Below are positions 47,109 through 56,543 of a stretch of DNA of 64,000 nt, one piece after another. Origin of the DNA: Prevotella sp. (lineage in GTDB: Bacteria > Bacteroidota > Bacteroidia > Bacteroidales > Bacteroidaceae); the NCBI GenBank assembly GCA_017617615.1, contig JAFZVV010000011.1, positions 372,001 through 436,000 on the forward strand, read 5' to 3'. Under the pieces are notes generated by a model. That model ran no database searches and was not told the DNA's origin. It saw nothing but the letters and a program-made list of their open reading frames with translations. Numbering within the stretch: position 1 is the stretch's first letter; every line of letters starts with the position of its first letter. The position numbers and the translations under genes are program-made.

Positions 47109-48680
47109 TCAGAGGGCATTCATCACTTCTAAGGCCTTGAGTACGATGGGGTTGGTCTCATTCATCACCCTGAAGTACTCCGTCATGTCCCACAGGTCGC
47201 GGGCGATGAGAGCCTTCAGTTGGGCGGTCAGGTAGGGCATGGTGTGGGCGAGTTCCTCGTCGTTGGCAGGCTTCACGCCATCATCGGCAGCCTTGCTGAT
47301 GATGGAGTCGAGGAGACTCTGTGGTACTTCGAACGAACGGCTGAATTCCTCGAAGGTCTTGTATTGCTTACGGAGTTGCTTGCGATGGCCGTCGATGAAC
47401 TTCATATTGGCATTGATGATGTAGTTCTTCGCCGACAACTGGCGGTGGAACGGCGTGTAGCGTGTGGTGTCGAGCGGTACGAAATGGTCGGGCATGATGC
47501 CGCCGCCGCCATATACCGTGCGATGTTCGCGGAGGGTATGGAACTTCAGCGAGTCAGCGAAATGGATGCTGTCGGCATTCATCAGTTCACCGTTCTTCAG
47601 ACGGTTGTCGATGTCCTTGGCGTAGTCCTTGTTGTCGCCCTTGGTATAGGGCTTCTGGATGCAACGTCCCGAAGGTGTGTAGTAGTGGGCGATGGTAAGG
47701 CGAATCATCGAACCGTCGTCGAAATCCAGGGGGCGCTGTACGAGACCCTTGCCAAAGGAGCGGCGGCCGACAATGGTGCCACGGTCCTGGTCCTGGAACG
47801 CGCCTGCCATGATTTCCGAGGCCGATGCGCTGAACTCGTTGATAAGCACGACCACCTCGCCATCGAACCGTTTCCTGCCGTCGGCACGGTATTCCATGCG
47901 CTGGGTGCTGCGCCCCTCGGTATAGACAATCATGTCACCACGCTCGAGGAAGTCGTTGATGATGGTGACCGCCGACTGCAGGTAGCCACCGCCGTTGTCT
48001 TGTAGGTCGATAATCAGGCGGGAGATGCCTTGCTCGATAAGTTTGTTAAGCGCCTGGCTGAACTCGTCGTAGGTGGTGGCACCGAAGTTGCCGATGCGGA
48101 TATAGCCGATGCCGGGACGGATGACATACGACGCGTCGAGGGAATGGACGGGAATGACATCGCGGATGATAGTGAAGGGCAACAGTTCCTTGAACCCTTG
48201 GCGCTTCACCTTCAGTGCTACTTTCGTGCCCTTCGGACCGCGCAGGCGCCGCATGATGTCTTCTTTCGACATCTTCACGCCGGCAATGGCAGTGTCGTTG
48301 ACAATCACGATGCGGTCGCCGGCAATGATGCCGCCACGCTCCGAAGGACCGCCCGAAATGGTCTGTATCACCACGAGGGTGTCTTCCATCATGTTGAACT
48401 GCACGCCGATGCCCTCGAAGTTGCCTTCCAGCGATTCGTTGAGCGACTTCACCTCTTTTGCCGTGGCATAGGTGGAGTGGGGGTCTAGTTTCTCGAGCAT
48501 GCCACGGATGGCATCCTCTACGAGTTTGTGCTCATCGACGCTGTCGACATACAGATTGGTGATGGCCATTTCGGCTATCTGGAGTTTGGCTTTCGGACTA
48601 TCCGACCTCAGGCGCTGGGCGCATAGGGTGGTGGATATGAGCAGCAGCATGGCTGCCAAGGCAAAAAACTTTCTTTTCAT
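47109..48680 (-). CDS. C-terminal processing peptidase, S41 family
   Basis: This periplasmic serine protease cleaves near protein C-termini. I choose the start at 48680 (MKRKFFALAAM), which follows a good ribosome site (GAGG) and leads into a signal peptide ending LISTTLCAQ. A longer frame to 48713 would overlap parE by 8 bases. The 523-residue protein has an N-terminal helical part, a PDZ domain (~85-180, VQTISGGPSERGGIIAGDRIVIVND) and the S41 core. The Ser/Lys dyad is the Ser of NEFSASASEIMAGA and the Lys of SFGKGLVQRP. Its partner proteins and targets are unknown. Confidence 0.92.
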   Translation of the reverse strand: MKRKFFALAAMLLLISTTLCAQRLRSDSPKAKLQIAEMAITNLYVDSVDEHKLVEDAIRGMLEKLDPHSTYATAKEVKSLNESLEGNFEGIGVQFNMMEDTLVVIQTISGGPSERGGIIAGDRIVIVNDTAIAGVKMSKEDIMRRLRGPKGTKVALKVKRQGFKELLPFTIIRDVIPVHSLDASYVIRPGIGYIRIGNFGATTYDEFSQALNKLIEQGISRLIIDLQDNGGGYLQSAVTIINDFLERGDMIVYTEGRSTQRMEYRADGRKRFDGEVVVLINEFSASASEIMAGAFQDQDRGTIVGRRSFGKGLVQRPLDFDDGSMIRLTIAHYYTPSGRCIQKPYTKGDNKDYAKDIDNRLKNGELMNADSIHFADSLKFHTLREHRTVYGGGGIMPDHFVPLDTTRYTPFHRQLSAKNYIINANMKFIDGHRKQLRKQYKTFEEFSRSFEVPQSLLDSIISKAADDGVKPANDEELAHTMPYLTAQLKALIARDLWDMTEYFRVMNETNPIVLKALEVMNAL

Positions 48681-48705
48681 GTGTTGATGGTTTCCTCGTT
48701 GATGC

Positions 48706-50667
48706 TCATTCATAGACCTCTTCTTCGGGAAGGTCTTCTTCTATCACGAGGTTGTCGATGATGAAATTCTGTCGTTCCATGGTATTTTTTCCCATGTAGT
48801 ATTCGAGCAACTGCTGTACTTTGTCGGTCTTGTGCAGCGTGACTTGTTCGAGACGGATGTCAGGACCGATGAAATGCACGAACTCCTCGGGAGAGATTTC
48901 ACCGAGACCCTTGAAACGGGTAATCTCGGGGTCGGGACCAAGGTCTTGGATGGCTGCAAGGCGCTCCTCGTCACTATAGCAGTAACGGGTGATGAAGTCG
49001 CTCTTGCGCTCACCCTCGGCACGACGGCCGTCGGCCTCGGCAATCACCTTCTTGTCCTTGATTTTCGTGCGGCGGTTGCGCACCCTGAAGAGGGGGGTCT
49101 GCAACACGTAGACATGGCCTTTCTTGATGAGGTCGGGGAAAAACTGCAGGAAGAAGGTGATGATGAGCAGGCGGATGTGCATGCCGTCGACATCGGCGTC
49201 GGTGGCGACAATCACCTTGTTGTAGCGCAGCGTGTCGAGACCATCCTCAATGTCAAGGGCAGCCTGGAGCAGGTTGAATTCTTCGTTCTCGTATACCACT
49301 TTCTTGGTAAGGCCGAAGCAGTTGAGGGGCTTGCCACGGAGCGAGAACACGGCTTGTGTGTTCACGTCGCGACTCTTCGTAATGCTGCCGCTGGCGGAGT
49401 CGCCCTCGGTGATGAAGATGCAACTCTCCTCCTTGCGGTCATTCTTCGTGTCGCTGTAGTGGATGCGGCAGTCGCGCAACTTGCGGTTGTGCAGGTTGGC
49501 CTTCTTCGCACGCTCACGGGCGAGTTTGGTGACACCTGCCATGGCCTTGCGCTCCTTCTCGCTCTCTGCTATCTTCTGGAGCATCGTCTCTGCCACGTCG
49601 GGGTTCATGTGCAGGTAGTTGTCCACTTCTTGCTTGATGAAGTCGCCCACGTATTTGTTCACCGACACGCCGTCGGGACTCATCGTCAGCGAACCGAGCT
49701 TGATTTTCGTTTGGCTTTCGAACATCGGCTCCTCGATGTTCACGGCGATGGCGGCCACAAGCCCATTGCGGATGTCGCTGTACTCGAAACCCTTGCCCGA
49801 GAAATCCTTGATGGTCTTGGCGATATGCTCCTTGAATGCGCTCTGGTGGGTGCCGCCCTGTGTGGTGTGCTGGCCGTTGACGAACGAGTGATATTCCTCG
49901 CCGTACTGGTTGGTGTGGGTGAAGGCAATCTCGATGTCCTCGCCTTTGATGTGAATGATGGGATAGATACCGGGACTCGTCATCTTGTCGTTGAGCAGGT
50001 CCTCCAGTCCGTTGCGGCTCAGGATGCGTCTGCCGTTGTACATGATGGTCAGGCCGGTATTCAGATAGGTGTAGTTGCGGAGCATCGTCTCGACGATATC
50101 GTCATGGAAACAGTAGTTCTTGAACAACGTGTTGTCGGGCTCAAACCAGATGTAGGTGCCATTCTCGTCCTGTGTCTTCTCGGTGTGGTCGGTCTTCAGC
50201 TCGCCCCGCTCAAAGGAAGCCGAGCGCACTTGCCCGTCGCGGTAGGAGCGCACCTCGAAACGGGTACTCAGCGCATTCACCGCCTTCACGCCCACACCAT
50301 TCAGGCCCACGCTCTTCTTGAAAGCCTTAGAGTCATATTTGCCACCAGTGTTGAGCATGCTCACTGCCTCTATCATCTTGCCTTGGGGGATGCCACGGCC
50401 ATAGTCGCGTACACGCACCTGCAGGTGGTCGGTGATGTCGACCTCGATGCGCTTGCCAGCGTTCATCTTGAACTCGTCGATAGAGTTGTCGATGACTTCC
50501 TTCAGCAGTACGTAGATGCCGTCTTCGGGAAGTGAACCATCACCCAGGCGGCCGATATACATGCCGGGACGGGTGCGGATATGTTCCATGTCGTTCAGGT
50601 GGATGATATGATCATCAGTATAGTCTACGGGCTTGCTGTCGAAGGGAGCGTTGTTATCGTTGGTCAT
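48706..50667 (-). CDS. parE: DNA topoisomerase IV subunit B (ParE-type)
   Basis: This ATPase subunit of a type IIA topoisomerase separates replicated chromosomes. At 653 residues it is of ParE/short GyrB size. It has the GHKL ATPase domain ([37 protein letters not shown]), the transducer domain, and the TOPRIM domain with EGDSASG and [10 protein letters not shown]. The C-terminal part contains [13 protein letters not shown]. The closest fit is topoisomerase IV B of Bacteroidota rather than gyrase B. The parC partner is not adjacent. The gene is preceded by a 61-base gap after the GNAT gene, and the peptidase ATG begins 25 bases after its stop. Confidence 0.9.
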   Translation of the reverse strand: MTNDNNAPFDSKPVDYTDDHIIHLNDMEHIRTRPGMYIGRLGDGSLPEDGIYVLLKEVIDNSIDEFKMNAGKRIEVDITDHLQVRVRDYGRGIPQGKMIEAVSMLNTGGKYDSKAFKKSVGLNGVGVKAVNALSTRFEVRSYRDGQVRSASFERGELKTDHTEKTQDENGTYIWFEPDNTLFKNYCFHDDIVETMLRNYTYLNTGLTIMYNGRRILSRNGLEDLLNDKMTSPGIYPIIHIKGEDIEIAFTHTNQYGEEYHSFVNGQHTTQGGTHQSAFKEHIAKTIKDFSGKGFEYSDIRNGLVAAIAVNIEEPMFESQTKIKLGSLTMSPDGVSVNKYVGDFIKQEVDNYLHMNPDVAETMLQKIAESEKERKAMAGVTKLARERAKKANLHNRKLRDCRIHYSDTKNDRKEESCIFITEGDSASGSITKSRDVNTQAVFSLRGKPLNCFGLTKKVVYENEEFNLLQAALDIEDGLDTLRYNKVIVATDADVDGMHIRLLIITFFLQFFPDLIKKGHVYVLQTPLFRVRNRRTKIKDKKVIAEADGRRAEGERKSDFITRYCYSDEERLAAIQDLGPDPEITRFKGLGEISPEEFVHFIGPDIRLEQVTLHKTDKVQQLLEYYMGKNTMERQNFIIDNLVIEEDLPEEEVYE

Positions 50668-50728
50668 GTTGTCGTTTTATGGTTAATGTCGGGTGGCGGC
50701 ACCACGCGATGGTTGGTTTTCGGAGGGG

Positions 50729-51880
50729 TTATTCGGCGATGGGGCGCCTAAAGCAGCGGCGACGCTTGTGGAGTTCGGTGCGGAAGAAGTCCCACTGTCC
50801 TTGCACGTTGGCGTTGCTCTCCATCTCGACATTGCTCTCGCCCCATTCGAACCCATATTTGATGTACCAGGGGATGAGGTCATTGAAGATGAGGGCGTTG
50901 GCTCCTTTCTTGCGGTACTCAGGTAGGATGCCGATGAGGTAAAGGTCGACGATGTTGGTCTTGTGCCACTTGATGGCGCGGAGGAGATGCCACCATCCGA
51001 AAGGCCAGAGACGTCCTTTGTGGCATTTCTGTAGCGCACGGGTGAGTGAGGGGAGGGTGAGTCCGACACCCACCACCTTGTGTGGCTCGTAGTTCCAGTC
51101 TTCCACCACGGAGAAAAGGTTGAGGTCGGCCATGGGCATATACATGCCCACATACTGGTCGATTTGCCGCTCGGTGAGTTCGGAGAAGGAGTAGAGGTCT
51201 TTCATGCTCTCGTTGAGCACGGAGAACACCTGTTTGCCGTAACCGCCCTCGAACACCTCCTTGCTGGTAAGTTTCTTGGTGTGGAGGTTGTAGCGGCGCT
51301 CTATCATGCTGGAAATCTTGGAAATCTTCTCGGGCACTTCCTTGGGGATGTATATCTTGAACTCCACATAGTCGTTGTCTTTCTCGAAACCACCCAATTG
51401 CTCGATGTGTTTGGGGTAGTAGGGGTAGTTGTAGATGGTGGCGAGGGTGCCGAGTTGGTCGTAGCCCTCGATGAGCATGCCCTCGGGATCCATGTCGGTG
51501 AAGCCGAGGGGACCCACCATCTCGGTCATGCCTTTTGCCTTACCATAGTCTTCCACGGCCTGGAAGAGGGCACGCGACACGGCGAGGTCGTCGATGAAGT
51601 CAATCCAGCCGAACCGCACGCACTTGCGGTTCCATTTCTCGTTGGCCTTGTGGTTGATGATGGCTGCCACGCGCCCTACGACCTTGCTACCGTCATAGGC
51701 GAGAAAATACTCCGACTCACAAAACTCGAAGGCAGCGTTGAAGTTGCGGTCGAAGGTCTTGCTGTCGTCGCTATAGAGTACGGGGGCATCGTATTTGTTG
51801 CCTTTGTAGAGGTCGTAGTGGAACTCAATGAACTTCTTCAGTTCGCGTTTGGTCTCTACTTTCTTGATGGTGATAGACAT
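50729..51880 (-). CDS. GNAT-like N-acetyltransferase family protein
   Basis: The 383-residue cytoplasmic protein opens with VETKRELKKFIEFHYDLYKGNKYDAPVLY and continues with EYFLAYDGSKVVGRVAAIINHKANE, a segment resembling the central strand and binding site of GNAT acetyltransferases. RFGWIDFIDDLAVSRALFQAVEDYGKAKGM follows. Bacteroidota homologues are annotated as GNAT-like or hypothetical and seem widely kept. The substrate is unknown. It starts 17 bases after the DUF3108 gene and is part of the long minus-strand cluster that ends with parE and the S41 peptidase. Confidence 0.7.
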   Translation of the reverse strand: MSITIKKVETKRELKKFIEFHYDLYKGNKYDAPVLYSDDSKTFDRNFNAAFEFCESEYFLAYDGSKVVGRVAAIINHKANEKWNRKCVRFGWIDFIDDLAVSRALFQAVEDYGKAKGMTEMVGPLGFTDMDPEGMLIEGYDQLGTLATIYNYPYYPKHIEQLGGFEKDNDYVEFKIYIPKEVPEKISKISSMIERRYNLHTKKLTSKEVFEGGYGKQVFSVLNESMKDLYSFSELTERQIDQYVGMYMPMADLNLFSVVEDWNYEPHKVVGVGLTLPSLTRALQKCHKGRLWPFGWWHLLRAIKWHKTNIVDLYLIGILPEYRKKGANALIFNDLIPWYIKYGFEWGESNVEMESNANVQGQWDFFRTELHKRRRCFRRPIAE

Positions 51881-51897
51881 ATATCGAGATGTTTTTG

Positions 51898-52713
51898 TTA
51901 TTTCACAATGGAGGTAAGGGGATTCCTGGTGCCTTTCATCGTGGCGACGTAGGCCTTGGCTTCACCGAAGTTGAGCGTGATGTCGATACGCACGGGTACG
52001 TGGTTGCTGTCGTCGGTCACGAAGAAGGTTGCATACTGGCGGTATTTGTTCTTCTTCTCGCTCCATTCCAGATAGGAGAGTTTCATACAACGGTATTTCA
52101 CGTTGTTGTCGCCCTTCACGGTCTCGTTGCCATCGTAGCGAAGAATGGCGTTGCTGACACCATTGCCGTCGGCAACGGGGAATTTCTCGGTGTGGCCTTT
52201 CTTCCATCCCGAGGGGTTAAAACTCCTGGCACGGGTGAAGATGTTGAGCATGTCGTAGACGCACTGCTCGCTGCTCTTCTCGCTCCTCACATGGGTCTTG
52301 TCGTGTTTCTGGCGGTGCATCTTCAGGTTGCACTTGCCACCGGTGTAGTCGTACCATACCTCGTCGACAGTGTAGCGTTTGCCTTCCACGGCTCCTTTCC
52401 TGAAGTAGAGGGGTGAGAGGGTGGGGGTGACATATCCGGTGAGGGTGTCGCGCATGACGAAGAACTTGTCGAGTTTGCCGTTGCCGCCGGTGATAAGGCT
52501 GCTCCTGATAGCGTCTTTTCCCTTGTATTTCATCGAGGTGGTGGAGAGAGAGGCCGTACCGACCTTCACCCACACGAACTTCCAGTTGAAGTAGAGGTTG
52601 TAGATGAGGTACTCACCAGGGTTGAAGGCAGTGTTGGTGAGAGGACACTGGGCCGTGGCCGACGTGGTGACCAGCGTCAGCAAGGCGATAAGGGTGATTT
52701 TTATTCTTTGCAT
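51898..52713 (-). CDS. DUF3108 domain-containing periplasmic protein
   Basis: The 271-residue protein has a signal peptide (LIALLTLVTTSATAQ) and then a beta-rich domain (FNPGEYLIYNLYFNWKFVWVKVGTASLS) characteristic of DUF3108. The family is common in Bacteroidota and often lies near cell-envelope genes; its role is not established. The C-terminal half has repeated strand motifs, for example FPVADGNGVSNAILRYDGNETVK. The neighbour upstream is a large Ig-like lipoprotein (73 bases away), suggesting an envelope function, by context only. Confidence 0.8.
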   Translation of the reverse strand: MQRIKITLIALLTLVTTSATAQCPLTNTAFNPGEYLIYNLYFNWKFVWVKVGTASLSTTSMKYKGKDAIRSSLITGGNGKLDKFFVMRDTLTGYVTPTLSPLYFRKGAVEGKRYTVDEVWYDYTGGKCNLKMHRQKHDKTHVRSEKSSEQCVYDMLNIFTRARSFNPSGWKKGHTEKFPVADGNGVSNAILRYDGNETVKGDNNVKYRCMKLSYLEWSEKKNKYRQYATFFVTDDSNHVPVRIDITLNFGEAKAYVATMKGTRNPLTSIVK

Positions 52714-52786
52714 GATATTTGGGCGGGGGTATTGACCCCATGGTTAAGTGATACATTGGCGGGTGTGGCCAGGAAGCCTCCCACCG

Positions 52787-54766
52787 TTACATATTCTTCG
52801 GTATGTAGATGATACCCAGTTTCTGGGCCCTTTCGGCATTCCTGTTCTTGATGGTTTTCTTTTGTTTGTCCGACTTCTGTTTGATGAGGGCGCTGGGCTT
52901 CTGCCGGAAGGCAGGGACGGCAGCGGGATTCCAACTGCGCTCGTAGGGCCAGCGGGCCTTGCACTCTATCTTCTCAGGATAGTAGTACAACGTCTCGGCC
53001 TGTAGGTCGCTGGCATACTCGCCGGTGTCCCAACGGCCATTGTCGTTGGCATCGGCAAAAAAGCGCAGATAGTATTCACCGGGCTTCACGTATTCGAAGG
53101 TGAAGTCACCGGTGCCCGACGACACTTGTCTCACCACACGCTCCGACTTGTCGAGCAGTTCGCCCACATAGGGTACATGCTGGTCGCGTGTCATATGGAA
53201 AATGATGGTGCTGAAATCTTCGGCGGTCTTCACGGTGGCGCCTTTCTTCGTGGCAGCACAGGCATTGCCGTAGATATCAGTGAAGGCAGCGGAGTCGACC
53301 TCGAGTTTGTATTCCTTGCCCAGCGTCCAGAGGTTGGAGGCGGTGTCGGGGCGCAACACGTATACACGTTGTGCCGGGGGAATGTCTTTGTCGGCCACGA
53401 GGGTGCGCTCGGCGAGTACATAGGGCTTGCGTTCCCATACTGTGTCGTTCCTGACATACAGGCGTATGCCAGCGCTGTCGATACGGGCGATGGGAGTGGC
53501 CGACTCGATGCCAATATACCCGAAGGGACTCATATCGGAGGTAACCTGCAGTTTCAAGTCTAGGGGCTTCACGGGCATCTCCGTCTCTACGGGGTCGCCT
53601 TTTTTCTGGGCTTTGTCTTGTTTTTTCTGCCACTTCTCGTATTCTTTCTGTTGCTCTTTCTGCCGCTTGGCCAATGGGGTCTTGGCGAGGACGCTGAGGG
53701 TGTCGGTCTTGCTCGACAGCACACCGGTGGTATCGGTGGCCATATAGGTGACCACCATGTTCAAGGTGTCTTGGTTCACCAATAGGGTATCGCGCAGCCA
53801 GTAGTGTAGGGTGTCGCGCAACTCCGACGATTCTAGCAGGAACGCATTGTGCTCGTCGAAGTTCAGTCCTTGTATCTTGGGTGCTTGTTCGTGCCCGGCA
53901 GTGAAGTAGAAGGTAAAGTGGTCGGCATCTTGGCGCTCGGTCTTCACGAGGAAACGGTCGGTGGGTGTCTCGGTGAACGCGCGCAGCACGATGTCGTCGG
54001 GCAAGAAGTGGGTGTAACCGGTTTGGGTGATGGTCTCAATATGGAGAGAGTCACGCCAGAGGGTGTCCTGACGTACGTCGGGCTTCGATGAGGGCACGAT
54101 GATGTCGTGGTTGAAGGCAATTTTCTCGCTCTTCTGTGAGAAACGGTAGTCACCATCGGCCTCCTGTAGGGCATAGATACGGTACTGTCCGGGAGCCACA
54201 CCTTTCACCTGGAAGCGTCCGGAAGGGTCAGTACGTGCTACCCTGAGCATAGGGGTGGTGGTGAAGGCGGTGTCGCTGAGGTTGTCGTAGAGTCCCACGA
54301 GTATGCCTTTTATGGGCTCCAGGTTCTCGGCTTCGAGCACGTAGCCCGACACCTCCATGGTGTCGATAACCGATCCTGTGGAGAAACTGTAGGTGTAGTT
54401 GCCCAGGGGGTTACCCTCGTTGTTGTCGGAGATGGCATCGGAGAAGTCGATGGTGTAGGTGGTGTTGGGGCGAAGGGAGTCGTTGAGTTGTACGGTAATG
54501 CGCTTGCCGGCACCCTTGATTTCGGGATATTCTGTCTGTGGTGGCGAGATGACCACTTTCTCTGTGGGGTTGTCGAGTTTGATGAATTCGTCGAAATAGA
54601 TGGTGACATTTCTGGAATCTACGCCTGTCGACTTGTCTGCTGGCATGGAACCCACGACGTGTGGCGGGGTCTCGTCATACCAACCACCGTCGGGCTGCCC
54701 CATGCGGGCACAGCCGGAAAGCAGCATGACGGCTAAGGACAATATGTAGATGACAGGTCGTTTCAT
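52787..54766 (-). CDS. Lipoprotein with Big_5-type Ig-like domain
   Basis: This 659-residue protein starts at 54766 (MKRPVIYILSLAVMLLSGC), overlapping the stop of the upstream gene by four bases (ATGA); the open frame extends further upstream but is not family-like. The lipobox is LSGC, and the following ARMGQ is neutral, so the periplasmic face is likely. Residues ~35-130 form an Ig-like domain with PPHVVGSMPADKSTGVDSRNVTIYFDEFI (Big_5 type). A prealbumin-like segment (VSGYVLEAENLEPIKGILVGLYD) follows, and a second such segment with EYVKPGEYYLRFFADANDNGRWDTG closes the protein. The function is unknown; envelope structure is plausible. Confidence 0.82.
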   Translation of the reverse strand: MKRPVIYILSLAVMLLSGCARMGQPDGGWYDETPPHVVGSMPADKSTGVDSRNVTIYFDEFIKLDNPTEKVVISPPQTEYPEIKGAGKRITVQLNDSLRPNTTYTIDFSDAISDNNEGNPLGNYTYSFSTGSVIDTMEVSGYVLEAENLEPIKGILVGLYDNLSDTAFTTTPMLRVARTDPSGRFQVKGVAPGQYRIYALQEADGDYRFSQKSEKIAFNHDIIVPSSKPDVRQDTLWRDSLHIETITQTGYTHFLPDDIVLRAFTETPTDRFLVKTERQDADHFTFYFTAGHEQAPKIQGLNFDEHNAFLLESSELRDTLHYWLRDTLLVNQDTLNMVVTYMATDTTGVLSSKTDTLSVLAKTPLAKRQKEQQKEYEKWQKKQDKAQKKGDPVETEMPVKPLDLKLQVTSDMSPFGYIGIESATPIARIDSAGIRLYVRNDTVWERKPYVLAERTLVADKDIPPAQRVYVLRPDTASNLWTLGKEYKLEVDSAAFTDIYGNACAATKKGATVKTAEDFSTIIFHMTRDQHVPYVGELLDKSERVVRQVSSGTGDFTFEYVKPGEYYLRFFADANDNGRWDTGEYASDLQAETLYYYPEKIECKARWPYERSWNPAAVPAFRQKPSALIKQKSDKQKKTIKNRNAERAQKLGIIYIPKNM

Positions 54767-56271
54767 GCATTCATTTCTATCAGTTCGTCGATTACGCGGC
54801 GATTGTTCGAGAGCCTGGGCACTTTGTTCTGTCCGCCCAGTTTGCCCTTGGATTTCAGCCATTGGTTGAAGAGGCCATGACGGGCAGGGATGACCTCGAG
54901 GTGCTGCAGGGTGATGTCCTTGTAACGCTTGGCTTCGTAGTCGCTGTTGATTTCCTGCAACTTCTTGTCGAGGAGTTGGGCGAAAAGGGCGAGGTCGTCG
55001 GGGGCCTTGGCAAACTCTATCACCCATTGGTGGCGGCACTTGGCGTGGTTGTCCATGAACACGGGGGCGGCGGTGTATTCGAGCACTTCGGCACCGGTCT
55101 GCTCACAGGCGTACTGGAGGCCTTTTTCGGCATTGTCGATAATGAGTTCCTCACCAAAAGCGTTGATGAAGTGCTTGGTGCGCCCGGTAATGATAAACTT
55201 GTAAGGGTTCTTCGAGGTGAAGGTCACGGTATCACCGATGAGATATCGCCATAGCCCACATGAGGTGGAGATGACCATGGCGTAGTTGCGCCCGGTCTGT
55301 ATGCCGCTCAGCGGCACCACGGTGGGTTTTTCGTTGTCAAGCTCTTCCAGGGGAATGAACTCATAGAAGATATCATAGTCGAGCATCAGGAGCATGGCAC
55401 TGTCGGTGGGGTCGTCTTGGATGCCGAAGAAGCCCTCGCTGGCGTTGTAGGTCTCCATGTAGTGCATGTCGGGCGAGGTGATGATTTCCTCGTATTGCTT
55501 GCGGTAGGGGGTGAACGCCACGCCGCCGTGAAAGAAGACCTCTAGGTTGGGCCACACCTCGTTGAGATGGTTCTTGCCTGAAAGTTCGAGCACACGGCTG
55601 AGCACGGAAAGCATCCACGAGGGCACTCCCGAGATGTTGGTCACCTTCTTCCTCATGGTCTCACGGGCGATGCGGTCACGCTTCACCTCGAAGTCTGAGA
55701 GCAGTGCGGTCTTCTTACAGGGAACGCGCACCAGGTTGGCGAGAGGGTTGATATTCTCGATGAGAATGGCACTCAAGTCGCCCACGAGGGAGTTGTCGAG
55801 GTCGTAATTGGGCACATGACTGCCGCCAAGGATGAGCGACTTGCCATCGAAGAGGCGGCTCTTGGGGTTGTTGCGCAGGTAGAGGGCCACGGAGTCGAAA
55901 CCTCCCGCATAGTGGATGTGGTGCAGACCTTCGTTGCTCACGGGAATGAACTTGCTCTTATCGTTGGTGGTGCCCGATGACTTGGCAAACCATTTCACGC
56001 TACCGGGCCAAAGCACGTCTTGCTCGCCATGGCGCATGCGGTCGATGTCATTCTTCAGTTCCTCATAGGTATTGACGGGCACGTTCTGGGTAAACTGTTC
56101 GTAACTCTTCGTGGAACCGAAGAGGTGGTTGATGCCGTATTCAGTGTTAGAAGCACGATTGATGAGCCGGTGGAACACCTGGCGCTGGAGTTCCTCGGCA
56201 TCGTGGTAGTGGCGGTCGAGGTCTTTCTGGCGGGAAGAGAAAATCAACCCCGCTATTTTAGTTATGCTCAT
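54763..56271 (-). CDS. GH3-auxin-responsive-promoter family acyl-adenylase-like protein
   Basis: The 502-residue protein belongs to the GH3/JAR1-like branch of the ANL superfamily; this GH3 is unrelated to glycoside hydrolase family 3. The ATP-binding phosphate loop is SSGTTNDKSKFIPVS, and the later adenylate segments are YNASEGFFGIQD and ITGRTKHFINAFGEELIIDNAE. Plant relatives conjugate carboxylic acids to amino acids; bacterial members have no firmly established substrate. It is the first gene of the minus-strand cluster and overlaps the next start by four bases. A -7 box TAAATTTG lies 48 bases upstream. Confidence 0.85.
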   Translation of the reverse strand: MSITKIAGLIFSSRQKDLDRHYHDAEELQRQVFHRLINRASNTEYGINHLFGSTKSYEQFTQNVPVNTYEELKNDIDRMRHGEQDVLWPGSVKWFAKSSGTTNDKSKFIPVSNEGLHHIHYAGGFDSVALYLRNNPKSRLFDGKSLILGGSHVPNYDLDNSLVGDLSAILIENINPLANLVRVPCKKTALLSDFEVKRDRIARETMRKKVTNISGVPSWMLSVLSRVLELSGKNHLNEVWPNLEVFFHGGVAFTPYRKQYEEIITSPDMHYMETYNASEGFFGIQDDPTDSAMLLMLDYDIFYEFIPLEELDNEKPTVVPLSGIQTGRNYAMVISTSCGLWRYLIGDTVTFTSKNPYKFIITGRTKHFINAFGEELIIDNAEKGLQYACEQTGAEVLEYTAAPVFMDNHAKCRHQWVIEFAKAPDDLALFAQLLDKKLQEINSDYEAKRYKDITLQHLEVIPARHGLFNQWLKSKGKLGGQNKVPRLSNNRRVIDELIEMNA

Positions 56272-56318
56272 TGTCTACGTTTTGTGGTGTTGCCCGTAGG
56301 GCAAAAACTATCAAATTG

Positions 56319-56326
56319 CAAATTTA
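56319..56326 (-). promoter_or_regulatory. -7 box upstream of the acyl-adenylase gene
   Basis: On the minus strand this reads TAAATTTG, a match to TAnnTTTG. No correctly spaced TTTG is visible. Confidence 0.35.
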
Positions 56327-56420
56327 CCCCAAACTTTTGTAATCAGTGAGGTTTTCACGATTTTTAACGACAATCTCCTGTTGGTGGCTGTTTCGGTGAT
56401 TCATGTATGCTTACATAGAG

Positions 56421-56463
56421 ATACAGAGACACAGAGGTTTTGTTGTGCTCTGTGTCTCTGTAT
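56421..56463. terminator. Perfect 16-base hairpin downstream of rnc
   Basis: Arms 56421-56436 and 56448-56463 pair perfectly around an 11-base loop, 81 bases after the rnc stop. There is no T run, so it may end the acpP-fabF-rnc transcript by other means or stabilise its 3' end. Apart from this, the -7 box and the AT-rich repeat, 56272-56543 shows nothing else. Confidence 0.5.
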
Positions 56464-56504
56464 GGACAATAGGCTGTAAGAATCCGTGCTCCGCCCCTAA
56501 TAAT

Positions 56505-56541
56505 CTTCAATCTTGAATTTTCAATCTTCAATTTTGAATTT
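56505..56541 (-). repeat. Dispersed AT-rich repeat after rnc stop
   Basis: On the minus strand, directly after the rnc stop, units such as TTCAAAATTGAAGATTGAA recur three times. The same units follow susC and the FKBP gene. Confidence 0.5.
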
Positions 56542-56543
56542 CG

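Noticed and set aside
48681..48713. Longer start of the S41 peptidase overlapping parE
   Set aside because: It adds a polar stretch ahead of the signal peptide, while the internal ATG has a good ribosome site.
54767..55039. N-terminal extension of the Ig-like lipoprotein
   Set aside because: It is out of frame inside the upstream acyl-adenylase gene and would bury the lipoprotein signal.
54763..56271. Reading this GH3 protein as a third glycoside hydrolase
   Set aside because: The motifs are those of the plant auxin-responsive GH3/JAR1 adenylase family, unrelated to glycoside hydrolase family 3.
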